The notes: generated by a model from the letters alone, not told the origin. A DNA stretch of 64,000 bases from Cellulomonas marina (GCF_900111925.1 NZ_FOKA01000014.1:1-64000), one strand, 5' to 3'. Positions 46,995 through 57,444 are shown, counted from the stretch's first letter. Program-made: numbers and translations.

Positions 46995-48164
46995 ATGCGA
47001 CGTCGGTTCGGATTTGCGGCAGCGGGCGCGGTCCTCGCGCTGGGCCTGACCGCGTGCGCCGGCGGTGGCGCCGGTGCGGGCACGGACGAGACCGCCGGTG
47101 CCGGCGGCGGTGGCGGCGGCGGTGCCGAGGGTGGCCTCGTCGGCGTCGCGATGCCGACCGAGACCTCGGAGCGCTGGATCAACGACGGCGACGCCGTCAA
47201 GTCCCAGCTCGAGGAGGCCGGCTACGAGGTCGACCTGCAGTACGCCGCGGACGACATCCCCACGCAGCAGCAGCAGATCGACCAGATGATCACCAAGGGC
47301 GCCGAGCTCCTCATCGTCGCCTCCATCGACGGCACGGCGCTGTCGAGCCAGCTGCAGGCGGCGGCCGACGCGGGCATCCCGGTCATCGCCTACGACCGCC
47401 TCATCAACGGCACGGAGAACGTCGACTTCTACGTGACGTTCGACAACGAGAACGTCGGCGTGCAGCAGGCCACGTCGCTCCTCGTGGGCCTCGGCCTCCT
47501 GAACCCGGACGGCTCCGACAACCCGGACGCGCCCGCCGGCCCGTTCAACGTCGAGCTCTTCGCGGGCTCGCTGGACGACAACAACGCGCACTTCTTCTGG
47601 AAGGGCGCGATGGACACGCTGCAGCCGTACCTCGACGCCGGCACGCTGGTCGTCAAGTCCGGCCAGACGGACATCGAGCAGGCCGCGACGCTGCGCTGGC
47701 AGCAGGAGACCGCGCAGAAGCGCATGGAGGACCTGCTGACCTCCTCGTACTCCGACGGCTCCAAGGTCCAGGGCGTGCTCTCGCCCTACGACGGCCTGTC
47801 CCGCGGCATCATCACCGCGCTGACCAACGCGGGCTACGGCACCACCATCGCCGAGGGCCTGCCGCCCGTCACCGGCCAGGACGCCGAGATCGCCTCCGTC
47901 AAGCTCATCGCGGACGGCACGCAGTTCGCGACGATCTTCAAGGACACCCGCAAGCTCGCCGAGCAGGCCGTCACCTCGGCCGAGGCGTTCCTCGCGGGTG
48001 AGGAGCCCGAGGCGAACGACACCGAGACCTACGACAACGGCGTGAAGGTCGTCCCGTCGTACCTGCTCGAGTCGGACATCGTCTACGCCGACAACATCCA
48101 GTCCCTGCTCGTCGACTCGGGCTACTGGACCGCCGAGGAGGTCGAGGCCGGTCAGGCCTCCTGA
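46995..48164 (+). CDS. chvE: ChvE-type multiple-sugar-binding lipoprotein
   Basis: A 389-residue ABC substrate-binding protein. Signal with lipobox LTAC at about residues 18-21, Gly-rich linker, then a periplasmic-binding-protein type 1 fold: GVAMPTETSERWINDGDAVKSQL, QIDQMITKGAELLIVASIDG, VIAYDRLI. These match ChvE/MmsE-like receptors for several monosaccharides. ATG 46995 has GAAGGAG 7 nt upstream. It is the first gene of the chvE-mmsA-mmsB set; a large hairpin after it probably keeps its mRNA more abundant than the rest. Confidence 0.93.
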   Translation: MRRRFGFAAAGAVLALGLTACAGGGAGAGTDETAGAGGGGGGGAEGGLVGVAMPTETSERWINDGDAVKSQLEEAGYEVDLQYAADDIPTQQQQIDQMITKGAELLIVASIDGTALSSQLQAAADAGIPVIAYDRLINGTENVDFYVTFDNENVGVQQATSLLVGLGLLNPDGSDNPDAPAGPFNVELFAGSLDDNNAHFFWKGAMDTLQPYLDAGTLVVKSGQTDIEQAATLRWQQETAQKRMEDLLTSSYSDGSKVQGVLSPYDGLSRGIITALTNAGYGTTIAEGLPPVTGQDAEIASVKLIADGTQFATIFKDTRKLAEQAVTSAEAFLAGEEPEANDTETYDNGVKVVPSYLLESDIVYADNIQSLLVDSGYWTAEEVEAGQAS

Positions 48165-48190
48165 CCCTTCCCGACCGACCCACCCACCGC

Positions 48191-48254
48191 ACGGCCGCGG
48201 CCGGCCGGACCGGCGTCCCCCAGGGGCGCCGGCCGGCCGGCCCGGGCGGGCCGT
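48191..48254 (+). other. Large stem-loop between chvE and mmsA
   Basis: CCGGCCGG and CCGGCG arms at 48201-48219 pair with 48223-48240 with two bulges, and ACGGCC (48191) with GGCCGT (48249) outside. Such intercistronic hairpins usually protect the 3' end of the binding-protein mRNA or attenuate read-through. Confidence 0.55.
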
Positions 48255-48281
48255 GCCCCAGACGAAGGGGGTCGAGGCCGC

Positions 48282-49819
48282 ATGGCGAGCCCGATTCTTC
48301 AGATGCAGTCCATCACCAAGACGTTCCCCGGGGTGAAGGCGCTGCAGGACGTCACGCTGAGCGTGCAGCGCGGGGAGATCCACGCGATCTGCGGCGAGAA
48401 CGGGGCCGGCAAGTCGACCCTCATGAAGGTGCTGTCGGGGGTCTACCCGCACGGCACCTACGACGGCACCATCCTCTTCGAGGGCGAGGAGATGCGGTTC
48501 TCCTCCATCAACGACTCGGAGGAGAAGGGCATCGTCATCATCCACCAGGAGCTGGCCCTCGTGCCGTACCTCTCGGTGGCGGAGAACATCTTCCTCGGCA
48601 ACGAGCAGCGCCGCGGTGCGTTCATCGACTGGAACCACACGAACGCGGAGGCTGCCAAGCTGCTCGCGCGGGTGGGCCTCGACGAGAACCCCACGACGCC
48701 GGTCGGCCAGCTCGGCGTCGGCAAGCAGCAGCTCATCGAGATCGCCAAGGCCCTGTCGAAGGAGGTCCGGCTCCTCATCCTCGACGAGCCGACGGCCGCC
48801 CTCAACGACGACGACTCCGAGCACCTGCTCGGCCTCCTGCGCCACCTCAAGGAGCAGGGCGTCACGTCGATCATCATCTCCCACAAGCTCAACGAGATCG
48901 CCGAGATCGCGGACTCCACGACGATCATCCGCGACGGCCAGTCGATCAAGACGCTCGACATGGTCGCCGACGAGGTCACGCAGGACCGGATCATCAGCCT
49001 CATGGTCGGCCGCGACCTCGAGCACCGCTACCCCGAGCACGTCTCGAAGGTCGGGGCGGAGATCCTGCGGATCGAGGACTGGACCGTCCACCACCCCACG
49101 CAGCCCGAGCGCGTCATCGTCGACCGGGCGAACCTCGAGGTGAAGGCGGGGGAGATCGTCGGGATCGCCGGCCTCATGGGCGCGGGCCGCACCGAGCTCG
49201 CGATGAGCATCTTCGGCCGGTCGTACGGCTCGCGGATCAGCGGGAAGGTCTTCCTGCACGGCAAGGAGATCCAGACGCGCACGGTCAGCGAGGCCATCGC
49301 GCACGGCCTGGCGTACACCACCGAGGACCGCAAGCACTACGGCCTCAACCTCATCCAGGACATCAAGACGAACATCGCGGCGGCCAGCCTGCGCAAGTTC
49401 GCGTCCGGGGCGGGCTTCGTCAACGGCAACGAGGAGATCAAGGTCGCGGAGGAGTACCGCCGCGACATGAACATCCGCACGCCGAACGTCCTCGCGCAGG
49501 TCGGCAAGCTCTCGGGCGGCAACCAGCAGAAGGTCGTCCTGTCGAAGTGGATCCACACGGACCCCGAGGTCCTGATCCTCGACGAGCCCACGCGCGGCAT
49601 CGACGTCGGCGCCAAGTACGAGATCTACACGATCATCAACCGCCTCGCCGACGCGGGGAAGGCCGTGATCGTCATCTCGTCGGAGCTGCCCGAGCTCTTG
49701 GGCATCTGCGACCGGATCTACACGCTGTCGGCCGGCCGCATCACCGGCCAGCTCCCCAAGGAGCAGGCCACCCAGGAGAGCCTCATGGCGCTCATGACCA
49801 AGGAGAGGGAGCAGGTCTG

Positions 49820-49820
<1 letters not shown>
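48282..49820 (+). CDS. mmsA: Sugar ABC transporter ATP-binding protein (tandem NBDs)
   Basis: A 512-residue protein with two fused ATPase domains, typical of CUT2 transporters. First domain: Walker [10 protein letters not shown], signature-like LGVGKQQ, Walker [12 protein letters not shown]. Second domain: Walker A is degenerate as usual in CUT2 (GLMGAGRTE), signature LSGGNQQK, Walker [13 protein letters not shown]. Family MmsA/GguA/XylG. The stop codon and the mmsB ATG overlap (TGATG), so translation is coupled. Confidence 0.95.
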
Positions 49821-51046
<1,226 letters not shown>

Positions 51047-51098
51047 CCGCCGGCACCGCCTCGTCGTCCCGACCGGCACCTCGACCGGCACCTCGCCA

Positions 51099-51132
51099 CG
51101 GCCGGCCGTCCGCACCCGCGGGCGGCCGGCCG
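51099..51132 (+). terminator. Terminator of the sugar transporter operon
   Basis: CGGCCGGCCGTCCGC pairs with 51118-51132 (15 bp with one G-U), 4-nt loop, about 50 bp after the mmsB stop. Confidence 0.75.
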
Positions 51133-51161
51133 TCGCGCACCACCCGTCGCGCACCACCCGT

Positions 51162-51167
51162 TAACGT
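51162..51167 (+). promoter_or_regulatory. -10 box (TAACGT) of the ROK gene
   Basis: TAACGT with 8 nt to GTG 51176. A 14-bp direct repeat (GTCGCGCACCACCC, twice) lies immediately upstream and could be an operator. Confidence 0.45.
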
Positions 51168-51175
51168 CTGCACCC

Positions 51176-52387
51176 GTGAGGAGGGGGTCGACCGTGTCCG
51201 GCTCCCAGTCCTCCCTGCGCGGGGCCAACCGGGCGCTCATCGTCGAGGCCATCCGCCGGTACGGCGGGCTGACTCAGGTGGAGCTCGCCGGGGCGACGCG
51301 CCTGTCGGCGGCCACGGTGTCGACGATCGTCAAGGAGCTGCTCGCGGCGGACGTCGTCGAGGTCCGCACGACGACGCGCTCCGGCCGCCGGGCGCAGCTC
51401 GTCACCCTGGCCCGTCGCGTCGGGCTGGCGGCGGGGCTGCACATCGGCGACCGGCACATGCGGATCGCGCTGTCGGACTCCTCGCACGAGGTGCTCGTCG
51501 AGCAGGTGCTCCCGCTGCCGCACGAGCACCGCGTCGACACGACGCTGGACCGGGCGGCGCTGCTCATCATCGACCTGCTCGAGCGCGTCGGCTCGGGGCT
51601 GGAGGACGTCGTCGGCATCGGCATCGGCCTGCCGGCGCCCATCGACGTGGCCACGGGGATGATCTCGGTGCGCGGCATCATGCGCGGCTGGGACGAGGTG
51701 CACATCGCCCACGTCATGTCCAAGCGCCTGTCGCGGCCCGTGTTCGTCGAGAACGACGCCAACCTCGGCGCGCTGGCCGAGAGCCGGCTCGGCGCCTCCC
51801 GGGACTACCACGACGCGGTCTACGTCCGGGCCTCCTACGGCACGGGTGCCGGCATCGTCCTCGGCGCCACCGTCCACCGCGGGTTCGCCGGCACCGCGGG
51901 GGAGATCGGGCACGTCCAGGTGGACCCCGCCGGCAACATCTGCCTGTGCGGCAGCCGCGGGTGCCTGGACACGGTCGTCGGGGCGCGCGCGCTCATCGAG
52001 CCCCTGCGCGGCAGCCACGGCAGTCTCACGCTGCGCGACGTCATCGCCCGCACCGTCCAGGGCGACCCCGGATGCACGCGCGTCGTCGCGGACGCCGGGG
52101 CGACGATCGGCTACGTCGTCGCCAGCCTCGCGATGGCCGTCAACCCGCAGTGCATCGTCGTGGGCGGTGAGCTCGCCGAGACGGGGGAGGTCCTCATCGG
52201 ACCCATGCGGGACGCCATCCGCCAGCGCGTGCTGCTCAACCAGATCGCGCCGCTCGAGGTCGTCCCGGCCCAGCTCGGGCCGCGCTCCGAGGTCATGGGC
52301 GCGCTGCTGCTCGTGCTGCAGTCCACGGACGTCAGCCGCCACGTCGAGGACGTCGACGTGCTCGCCGCGGGCGAGGTGACGGCGTGA
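51176..52387 (+). CDS. ROK-family transcriptional regulator
   Basis: A 403-residue protein: N-terminal winged helix-turn-helix (about 15-75; RYGGLTQVELAGATRLSAAT) and a C-terminal ROK sugar-kinase-like domain with the zinc site CLCGSRGCLDT near residue 262 and GEIGH. The position directly after chvE-mmsA-mmsB makes it the likely sugar-sensing repressor of that operon. It may also have lost or kept kinase activity; this is not decidable by eye. Confidence 0.92.
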   Translation: MRRGSTVSGSQSSLRGANRALIVEAIRRYGGLTQVELAGATRLSAATVSTIVKELLAADVVEVRTTTRSGRRAQLVTLARRVGLAAGLHIGDRHMRIALSDSSHEVLVEQVLPLPHEHRVDTTLDRAALLIIDLLERVGSGLEDVVGIGIGLPAPIDVATGMISVRGIMRGWDEVHIAHVMSKRLSRPVFVENDANLGALAESRLGASRDYHDAVYVRASYGTGAGIVLGATVHRGFAGTAGEIGHVQVDPAGNICLCGSRGCLDTVVGARALIEPLRGSHGSLTLRDVIARTVQGDPGCTRVVADAGATIGYVVASLAMAVNPQCIVVGGELAETGEVLIGPMRDAIRQRVLLNQIAPLEVVPAQLGPRSEVMGALLLVLQSTDVSRHVEDVDVLAAGEVTA

Positions 52388-52541
52388 CCGGTCACCCCGT
52401 CGGGTGCCGCCGACTACCGGACCCGCGACGGCAGGGGCGAGGATCGTCCCCCGTGCAGGGGCAGGGGGACGGGCACGGGGACGAGCGGGTGCGCGAGGAG
52501 CAGCACGACGACGTGCAGGACGGCGAGCGGGTGAGGGGACG

Positions 52542-53324
52542 ATGAGCGGCGACGCGCAGGCACGGCCGGCAGGGCAGACGCCGGCGCCGCTGCTGGCGCT
52601 GCGGCAGGTGAGCAAGTCCTTCGGGGCGGTGGAGGCGCTCGTCGCCGTCGACCTCGAGGTGCACGCGCACGAGGTCGTCGCGCTCGTCGGCGACAACGGC
52701 GCGGGCAAGTCCACGCTGGCCAAGGTCGTGGCGGGCGTGCTCACGCCGGACGCGGGTCTCGTCGAGCTGGACGGGGAGACCGTCCAGGTCCCGACGCCGT
52801 CGGCCGCGCACGCGCTCGGCATCGCCACGGTGTTCCAGGACCTCGCGCTGTGCGAGAACCTCGACGTCACCGCCAACCTCTTCCTCGGCCGGGAGCGGAT
52901 GGCGGGCGGCCTGCTCGCCGAGGGGGAGATGGAGACGCAGACGCGCGCGACCCTCGACGCCCTCAACGCGCGCATCCCGTCCGTGCGGACGCCGCTGGCG
53001 CAGCTCTCGGCCGGGCAGCGGCAGTCCGTCGCGATCGCGCGGACGCTCATCGGCTCGCCGCGCCTCGTCGTGCTCGACGAGCCCACCGCCGCCCTGTCCG
53101 TCGTGCAGACGGCGGAGGTCCTCATGCACATCGAACGGCTGCGCGACCTGGGCCTGGGCGTCGTGCTCATCAGCCACAACATGAACGACGTGCGGGCCGT
53201 CGCCGACCGCATCGTCGTGCTGCGGCACGGCCGCAACAACGGCACCTTCGACGCGGCGTCGGCGAGCTACGAGTCGATCATCGCGGCGATCACCGGGGCC
53301 AGCCACGCCGGCGCGCGGGGCTGA
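52542..53324 (+). CDS. Orphan single-domain sugar ABC ATPase (FrcA-like)
   Basis: A 260-residue ATPase subunit: Walker A GDNGAGKST near residue 56, Q-loop FQDLAL, signature LSAGQRQSVAIAR, Walker [13 protein letters not shown]-loop LISHNMND. This matches the single-NBD ATPases of CUT2 sugar transporters. No permease or binding protein accompanies it; the nearest are mmsB and chvE upstream, which already have mmsA. ATG 52542 has GTGAGGGG upstream. It may be the remains of a second transporter or an alternative partner. Confidence 0.88.
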   Translation: MSGDAQARPAGQTPAPLLALRQVSKSFGAVEALVAVDLEVHAHEVVALVGDNGAGKSTLAKVVAGVLTPDAGLVELDGETVQVPTPSAAHALGIATVFQDLALCENLDVTANLFLGRERMAGGLLAEGEMETQTRATLDALNARIPSVRTPLAQLSAGQRQSVAIARTLIGSPRLVVLDEPTAALSVVQTAEVLMHIERLRDLGLGVVLISHNMNDVRAVADRIVVLRHGRNNGTFDAASASYESIIAAITGASHAGARG

Positions 53325-53328
53325 GGCG

Positions 53329-54336
53329 GTGACCGTGGGCGGCGCCGGGCCGGAGGTCGGTGCCGTGCCCGGTGCCGTGCCCGGTGCCGTGCCCGGTGCC
53401 GTGCCCGGTGCCGTGCCCGGTGCCGTGCCCGGTGCCGTGGTCGACGCGGCACCCCGTTCGTCGGTGGGCGGGCGGCCGCGCCTCGTCGCCACCGACCTCG
53501 ACGGCACGCTCCTGCGCAGCGACAGCACGGTCAGCCCCCGGACGGCCGCCGCGCTGGTGGCGCTGGAGGAGAGGGGCGTGCGCGTCGTCATGGTGACCGG
53601 GCGGCCGCTGCGGTGGATGGACGACCTGTGGCGGTACGTCGGCGCGCACGGCGTGGCGCTGGTGTCGAACGGTGCGCTGGCGTGGGACGCCCGCGAGGGC
53701 CGCGTCCTGGAGGTCGCGGCGCTGCCGGACGACGCGGTGCGGGCCTGCGTCGCGGAGGTCCGTCGCCGGGTGCCGGGCACGACGTTCGCGCTCGAGCGGG
53801 TCAGCGGCTTCTCCCGCGAGCCGGGCTTCGGTGGCCGCGGCACCCTCCCCGCCGAGGTGCCGGGTGCGGCGGGGACGCCGGCGGAACGCGCGGGCGGTGC
53901 GCTGCGGGTCGCGCCGCTCGAGGCGCTGCTCGACGCGGATGCCGCCGACGGTCCCGACCCGGTGGTGAAGCTGCTGGCCCGGCACTGGGCGCTGGCGCCG
54001 GACGACTTCTGGCGGCGGGTGGAGGAGATCGTCGGGACCCGCCTGACGGCGACCCGGTCCGCCACGACGTCGCTGGTCGAGCTCAGCGCCGCCGGCGTGA
54101 CGAAGGCGTCGGCGATGGCGCGGCTGTGCGCGGACCTCGGCGTGGTGGCGGCGGACGTCGTCGCCTTCGGGGACATGCCCAACGACGTGCCGATGCTGAC
54201 CTGGGCGGGCCGGTCCTGGGCGATGTCCGGGGCACACCCCGCGGTCGTCGCCGCCGCGGACGCCACGGCCCCGGGCTGCGACGAGGACGGTGTCGCCCGC
54301 GTCCTCGAGCAGCTCTTCGCCCTGCCCCACCCCTGA
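53329..54336 (+). CDS. HAD-superfamily hydrolase (Cof type)
   Basis: A 335-residue phosphatase. After a ~45-residue head containing (GAVP)n repeats: motif I ATDLDGTLL with the nucleophile Asp, motif II VTGRP, C2-type cap, then GFGDxxND-like AFGDMPNDVPML. Cof-type HADs dephosphorylate sugar phosphates, flavin or pyridoxal phosphates. GTG 53329 begins 4 bp after the ATPase stop, so they are cotranscribed, in keeping with a sugar-phosphate role. Confidence 0.9.
   Translation: MTVGGAGPEVGAVPGAVPGAVPGAVPGAVPGAVPGAVVDAAPRSSVGGRPRLVATDLDGTLLRSDSTVSPRTAAALVALEERGVRVVMVTGRPLRWMDDLWRYVGAHGVALVSNGALAWDAREGRVLEVAALPDDAVRACVAEVRRRVPGTTFALERVSGFSREPGFGGRGTLPAEVPGAAGTPAERAGGALRVAPLEALLDADAADGPDPVVKLLARHWALAPDDFWRRVEEIVGTRLTATRSATTSLVELSAAGVTKASAMARLCADLGVVAADVVAFGDMPNDVPMLTWAGRSWAMSGAHPAVVAAADATAPGCDEDGVARVLEQLFALPHP
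53359..53439. repeat. 12-bp in-frame tandem repeat coding (GAVP)n
   Basis: Six perfect copies of GGTGCCGTGCCC (53359-53430) plus a partial seventh, in the N-terminal coding region of the HAD gene. Confidence 0.9.
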
Positions 54337-54770
54337 CCCCCGCGGCACCGCCGCCGTCCCTGTCGGCGGCCCGCCGAGCACCGCGGGGTGGTCCGTCGGT
54401 GCGGCGATCCGTTGTGCCGGTGAACCCGGGACCGGCGTGTCTCCGCCGACACGCGGGCGCCCAGGCCCTTTGCCGCACCGGCGGACCAGCGAGCGCCGGG
54501 GGAGTGGCGGCCGGCGGCGGCGCTGTGCCGGGTGCGGCGCCCAGGAGGGGAGGCTGGTTACGGGTCGGTGCGGAGCGCAGTGTTAACACGGGGCGGACGC
54601 GGCGTGTCGGGAACGACACGCCGCGTCCCTCTCGGCTCTCCGCACCGACCCGCCGCGCGCTGGTCCCGCGCCGGTGCGAGGAGGGCCGACGGGCATGATC
54701 CAGGGCGGGCCGGGGCCCGATCCGCGTCTCCGGGTCGGGCGTCAGCGCGTCAGGGCCGGGGCGGGGAGGG
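54337..54770. other. Structured intergenic region between convergent genes
   Basis: No gene I can support. At 54413-54490 several stems can form (GCCGGTG with CACCGGC outside, GCGTGTC with GACACGC inside), and at 54561-54652 there is a two-tier perfect hairpin. The fold does not match a riboswitch class I know. Confidence 0.5.
54561..54652. repeat. Nested double hairpin with central GTGTTAACAC palindrome
   Basis: Outer 15-bp perfect stem (CGGGTCGGTGCGGAG 54561-54575 with 54638-54652) encloses an inner 15-bp perfect stem (GGACGCGGCGTGTCG 54595-54609 with 54614-54628) closed by a GGAA tetraloop. The left internal strand carries GTGTTAACAC (54580-54589), a 10-bp palindrome that is strikingly AT-rich for this genome. 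Confidence 0.85.
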
Positions 54771-55747
54771 TCAGCGGGGGGTGGCCGTGGTGGTGAGGGC
54801 GATGCCCGCCAGGACCACCGCGCCGCCGACGAGCTGCGCGGCCGACAGCGGGTGGCCGAGCAGCGCCGTGGCTGCCGCGGTGAACACGGTGATGAGGTTG
54901 AGGTACACCCCGGCGCGCGACGGCGGGACCGTCCGCAGCGCGGTGTTCCACAGCACGTACGACCCCACCGACGGCAGCAGCACGATGAACACCAGCGCCC
55001 ACATGCCGGCGGCGTCGCCGGGCAGGCGCAGCCCGGCCACCGCGACGACCGGTGCCAGGCCGACCACGACCACCAGCGCCTGTGCCGCCGTGGACGCGAC
55101 CGGCGGCAGCCGCGGCCCGCGCCGCCCGATGACGGTGTACGCGGTCCACGTCGAGATCGCGCCCAGCATGAGCAGGTCCCCGCCGTTCACGCCGCCGGTC
55201 AGGGCGGCGGCCGGCCGGCCGTCGGTGAGCACGACGACGACGCCGACGAACGCCACCGCGACCCCGAGCACGCCGCGCGCGGTGACCCGCTCGCCCAGCA
55301 GCGCCACCGCCGCGAGCACGATGAGCGCGGGGTTGACGGCGTTGACGATGGCGGCGTCCAGCGGCGTCGTCAGCCGCAGCGCCGCGTAGAGCAGCAGCGT
55401 GTAGCCCGCGAGCCCGGTCGCACCCAGCGCGAGCACCCACGGCCACGCCCGCGCCACGGCCCGCCAGTCGGGCCGCTCCAGCACCTGCGCGACGAGCACC
55501 AGCAGCGGCAGGGCCAGCAGCCAGCGCAGCCACACGAGGCTGAGCGGCCGGTCGCTGCCACGGCGGTCGGGCCGACGACGTAGTTGCCGGCCCAGAAGAG
55601 CGTGGCGCCCACCAGTGCCGCCACGGCGAGGACCTGCGCCCGGCGGCCACCACCCGTCGACCCGCCGGCGGTGCTGCCCACCGACGTTCCCGCCGACGCG
55701 CCCGCCGACGTGGCCGGTGGCCCTCCCGGCCGGGCCGACCCGGTCAC
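54771..55747 (-). pseudogene. EamA/DMT-family transporter with a frameshift
   Basis: GTG 55747 overlaps the purU stop (GTGA) and opens a frame whose first helix reads LAVAALVGATLFWAGNYVVG. Near 55550-55555 the sense moves to another frame, which continues SLVWLRWLLALPLLV and runs through the remaining EamA helices to 54771. One base appears to be missing around GCAGCGACC. Both halves have good family character, so this is either a real inactivating frameshift or a sequencing error. Ten-helix drug/metabolite exporters of this type have varied substrates. Confidence 0.75.
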
Positions 55748-56646
55748 CGGAAGACGATCGTGCGGTGCCCGTCCAGGAGCACGCGGTGCTCGGCGTGCCA
55801 GCGGACCGCGCGGGCCAGCGCGCGGCGCTCGACGTCCTGCCCGAGCGCGACGAGGGCCTCCACGCCGTGCGTGTGGTCCACGCGCTCGACGTCCTGCTCG
55901 ATGATCGGCCCCTCGTCGAGGTCGCCGGTGACGTAGTGCGCGGTGGCGCCGATGAGCTTCACACCGCGGTCGTGGGCCTGGTGGTAGGGCTTCGCGCCCT
56001 TGAACGACGGCAGGAACGAGTGGTGGATGTTGATGACGCGGCCCGCCAGCGCCCGGCACAGGTCGTCGGACAGGATCTGCATGTACCGCGCGAGCACGAC
56101 GAGCTCGACGTCCAGCTCCTCCACCAGCGCGAGCAGCCGCGCCTCGGCCTCGGCCCGCGTCGCCGCCGTCACGGGCACGTGGTGGAAGTCGATCCCGTAG
56201 AACTGCGCGAGCGGCTCGAGCACGGTGTGGTTGGACACCACGGCGACGAGCTCGACCGGCAGGGCCTCCGAGCGCTGGCGGAAGGCCAGGTCGTTGAGGC
56301 AGTGCGCCGCGGTGGACCCCATGACGAGCGTGCGCACGGGCCGCCCGACGACGTCCAGCGTCCACGCCAGGCCGAACTCGCCCTCGAGCGCGCGCAGCCC
56401 GGACTCGAGCTCGGCGCGGGGCGCGGCGGCGGTGACCTGGACGCGCATGAAGAACAGCCCGGTGCCGGCGTCGCCGAACTGCTGGGACTCCGTGATGTTG
56501 CCGTCCAGCCCGGCGAGCAGCCCGGAGACCGCGTGCACGATGCCGGGCCGGTCGGGGCACGACAGCGTCAGCACCCAGTGGGTGGGGGCACCGGCCGACG
56601 CGTCGCCGGGGGCGGACGTGGCGGGCTGATCCGATCGGTGGGACAC
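55744..56646 (-). CDS. purU: Formyltetrahydrofolate deformylase
   Basis: A 300-residue enzyme hydrolysing 10-formyl-THF to formate and THF, balancing the one-carbon pool. N-terminal ACT domain (about 22-95; VLTLSCPDRPGIVHAVSGLL) and a PurN-like hydrolase domain with NIHHSFLPSFKGAKPYHQA and the catalytic Asp in VTGDLDEGPII. GTG 56646 is 8 nt after TACTCT. It is divergent from a GNAT gene and close to glyA-folD, so one-carbon genes are grouped. Confidence 0.95.
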   Translation of the reverse strand: MSHRSDQPATSAPGDASAGAPTHWVLTLSCPDRPGIVHAVSGLLAGLDGNITESQQFGDAGTGLFFMRVQVTAAAPRAELESGLRALEGEFGLAWTLDVVGRPVRTLVMGSTAAHCLNDLAFRQRSEALPVELVAVVSNHTVLEPLAQFYGIDFHHVPVTAATRAEAEARLLALVEELDVELVVLARYMQILSDDLCRALAGRVINIHHSFLPSFKGAKPYHQAHDRGVKLIGATAHYVTGDLDEGPIIEQDVERVDHTHGVEALVALGQDVERRALARAVRWHAEHRVLLDGHRTIVFR

Positions 56647-56654
56647 GGGTGCCG

Positions 56655-56660
56655 AGAGTA
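56655..56660 (-). promoter_or_regulatory. -10 box (TACTCT) of purU
   Basis: Minus-strand TACTCT with 8 nt to GTG 56646; near-leaderless. Confidence 0.45.
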
Positions 56661-56694
56661 GTGCGCCCCGCCCGGGGGCTGACACGATGGCCGC

Positions 56695-57204
56695 ATGACG
56701 GAGGACGCACTCGACATCCGCCCCGTCGGCGGCCAGGACGCGGGGGAGCTGCTCACCCTGCGCCGTGCGGCCTTCGTCACGGAGGCCCAGGTCTACGGCG
56801 ACCCGAACATCCCGCCGCTGACGCAGACGCTCGACGAGCTGCGCGAGGACCTGCGCGCGGTCGGCGTCATCACGCTCGGGGCGTGGCGCGGGCACCGCCT
56901 CGTCGGGTCGATCCGGGTCCTCGTCGAGGGGACGAAGGCCACCCTCGGGCGCTTCGCGGTCGCGCCGGACCTGCAGGGCCAGGGCGTGGGCACGCAGCTG
57001 CTGCTCGCGGTCGTGCCCTACCTGTCCGAGGGCGTCGAGGAGATCTGGGTCTTCACGGGCCGCGACTCCGTCCACAACATCGCGATGTACGCCAACCAGG
57101 GCTACGAGCGCCAGGAGGACCGTACGGCGGGTGACCTCACCTACGCCTACCTGCGCAAGATCGTCGGGGACGACGCCGACGCCCCCTCCGACCAGCCCGC
57201 CTGA
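56695..57204 (+). CDS. GNAT family N-acetyltransferase
   Basis: A 169-residue single GNAT domain with motif A LGRFAVAPDLQGQGVGTQLLLA (about 82-103) and motif B NIAMYANQGYERQ. Substrate unknown. ATG 56695 is 6 nt after CACGAT, a weak leaderless-type -10. The gene lies between purU and glyA but in its own transcript, because the glyA leader promoter begins just after its stop. Confidence 0.88.
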   Translation: MTEDALDIRPVGGQDAGELLTLRRAAFVTEAQVYGDPNIPPLTQTLDELREDLRAVGVITLGAWRGHRLVGSIRVLVEGTKATLGRFAVAPDLQGQGVGTQLLLAVVPYLSEGVEEIWVFTGRDSVHNIAMYANQGYERQEDRTAGDLTYAYLRKIVGDDADAPSDQPA

Positions 57205-57234
57205 GACACCCCTCGTCGCCGGTGCCCGGCGCGG

Positions 57235-57240
57235 TACCCT
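57235..57240 (+). promoter_or_regulatory. -10 box (TACCCT) of the ZTP riboswitch-glyA transcript
   Basis: TACCCT predicts a transcript start near 57247, at the 5' edge of the riboswitch. Confidence 0.55.
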
Positions 57241-57245
57241 GGCGG

Positions 57246-57324
57246 GGTCGCGACTGGCGCACGGGTGGGTCACCACCGGGGAGCGACGCTGCAGCAGACC
57301 ACGGGTCGGACGCCTGGGCCCCCG
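57246..57324 (+). promoter_or_regulatory. ZTP (ZMP) riboswitch, glyA-folD leader
   Basis: A shorter version of the purH leader with the same blocks in order: CGACTGGCG, GGGTGGG, CACCACCGGGGAGCG and CGCCTGGG. A hairpin with an 8-bp GGGGTGCC stem at 57375-57404 follows and may be the expression platform. It couples glyA-folD to 10-formyl-THF supply. Confidence 0.92.
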
Positions 57325-57444
57325 GTCACCCCGCACGGTCAGCTAGTCAGTCCCCCGACGCGACCGGTGTGCGAGGGGTGCCGGACGTGAGCCGGCGGCA
57401 CCCCGAGGACCGCACCGGGACCGTCACGATCCGCCAGGAGAGCC

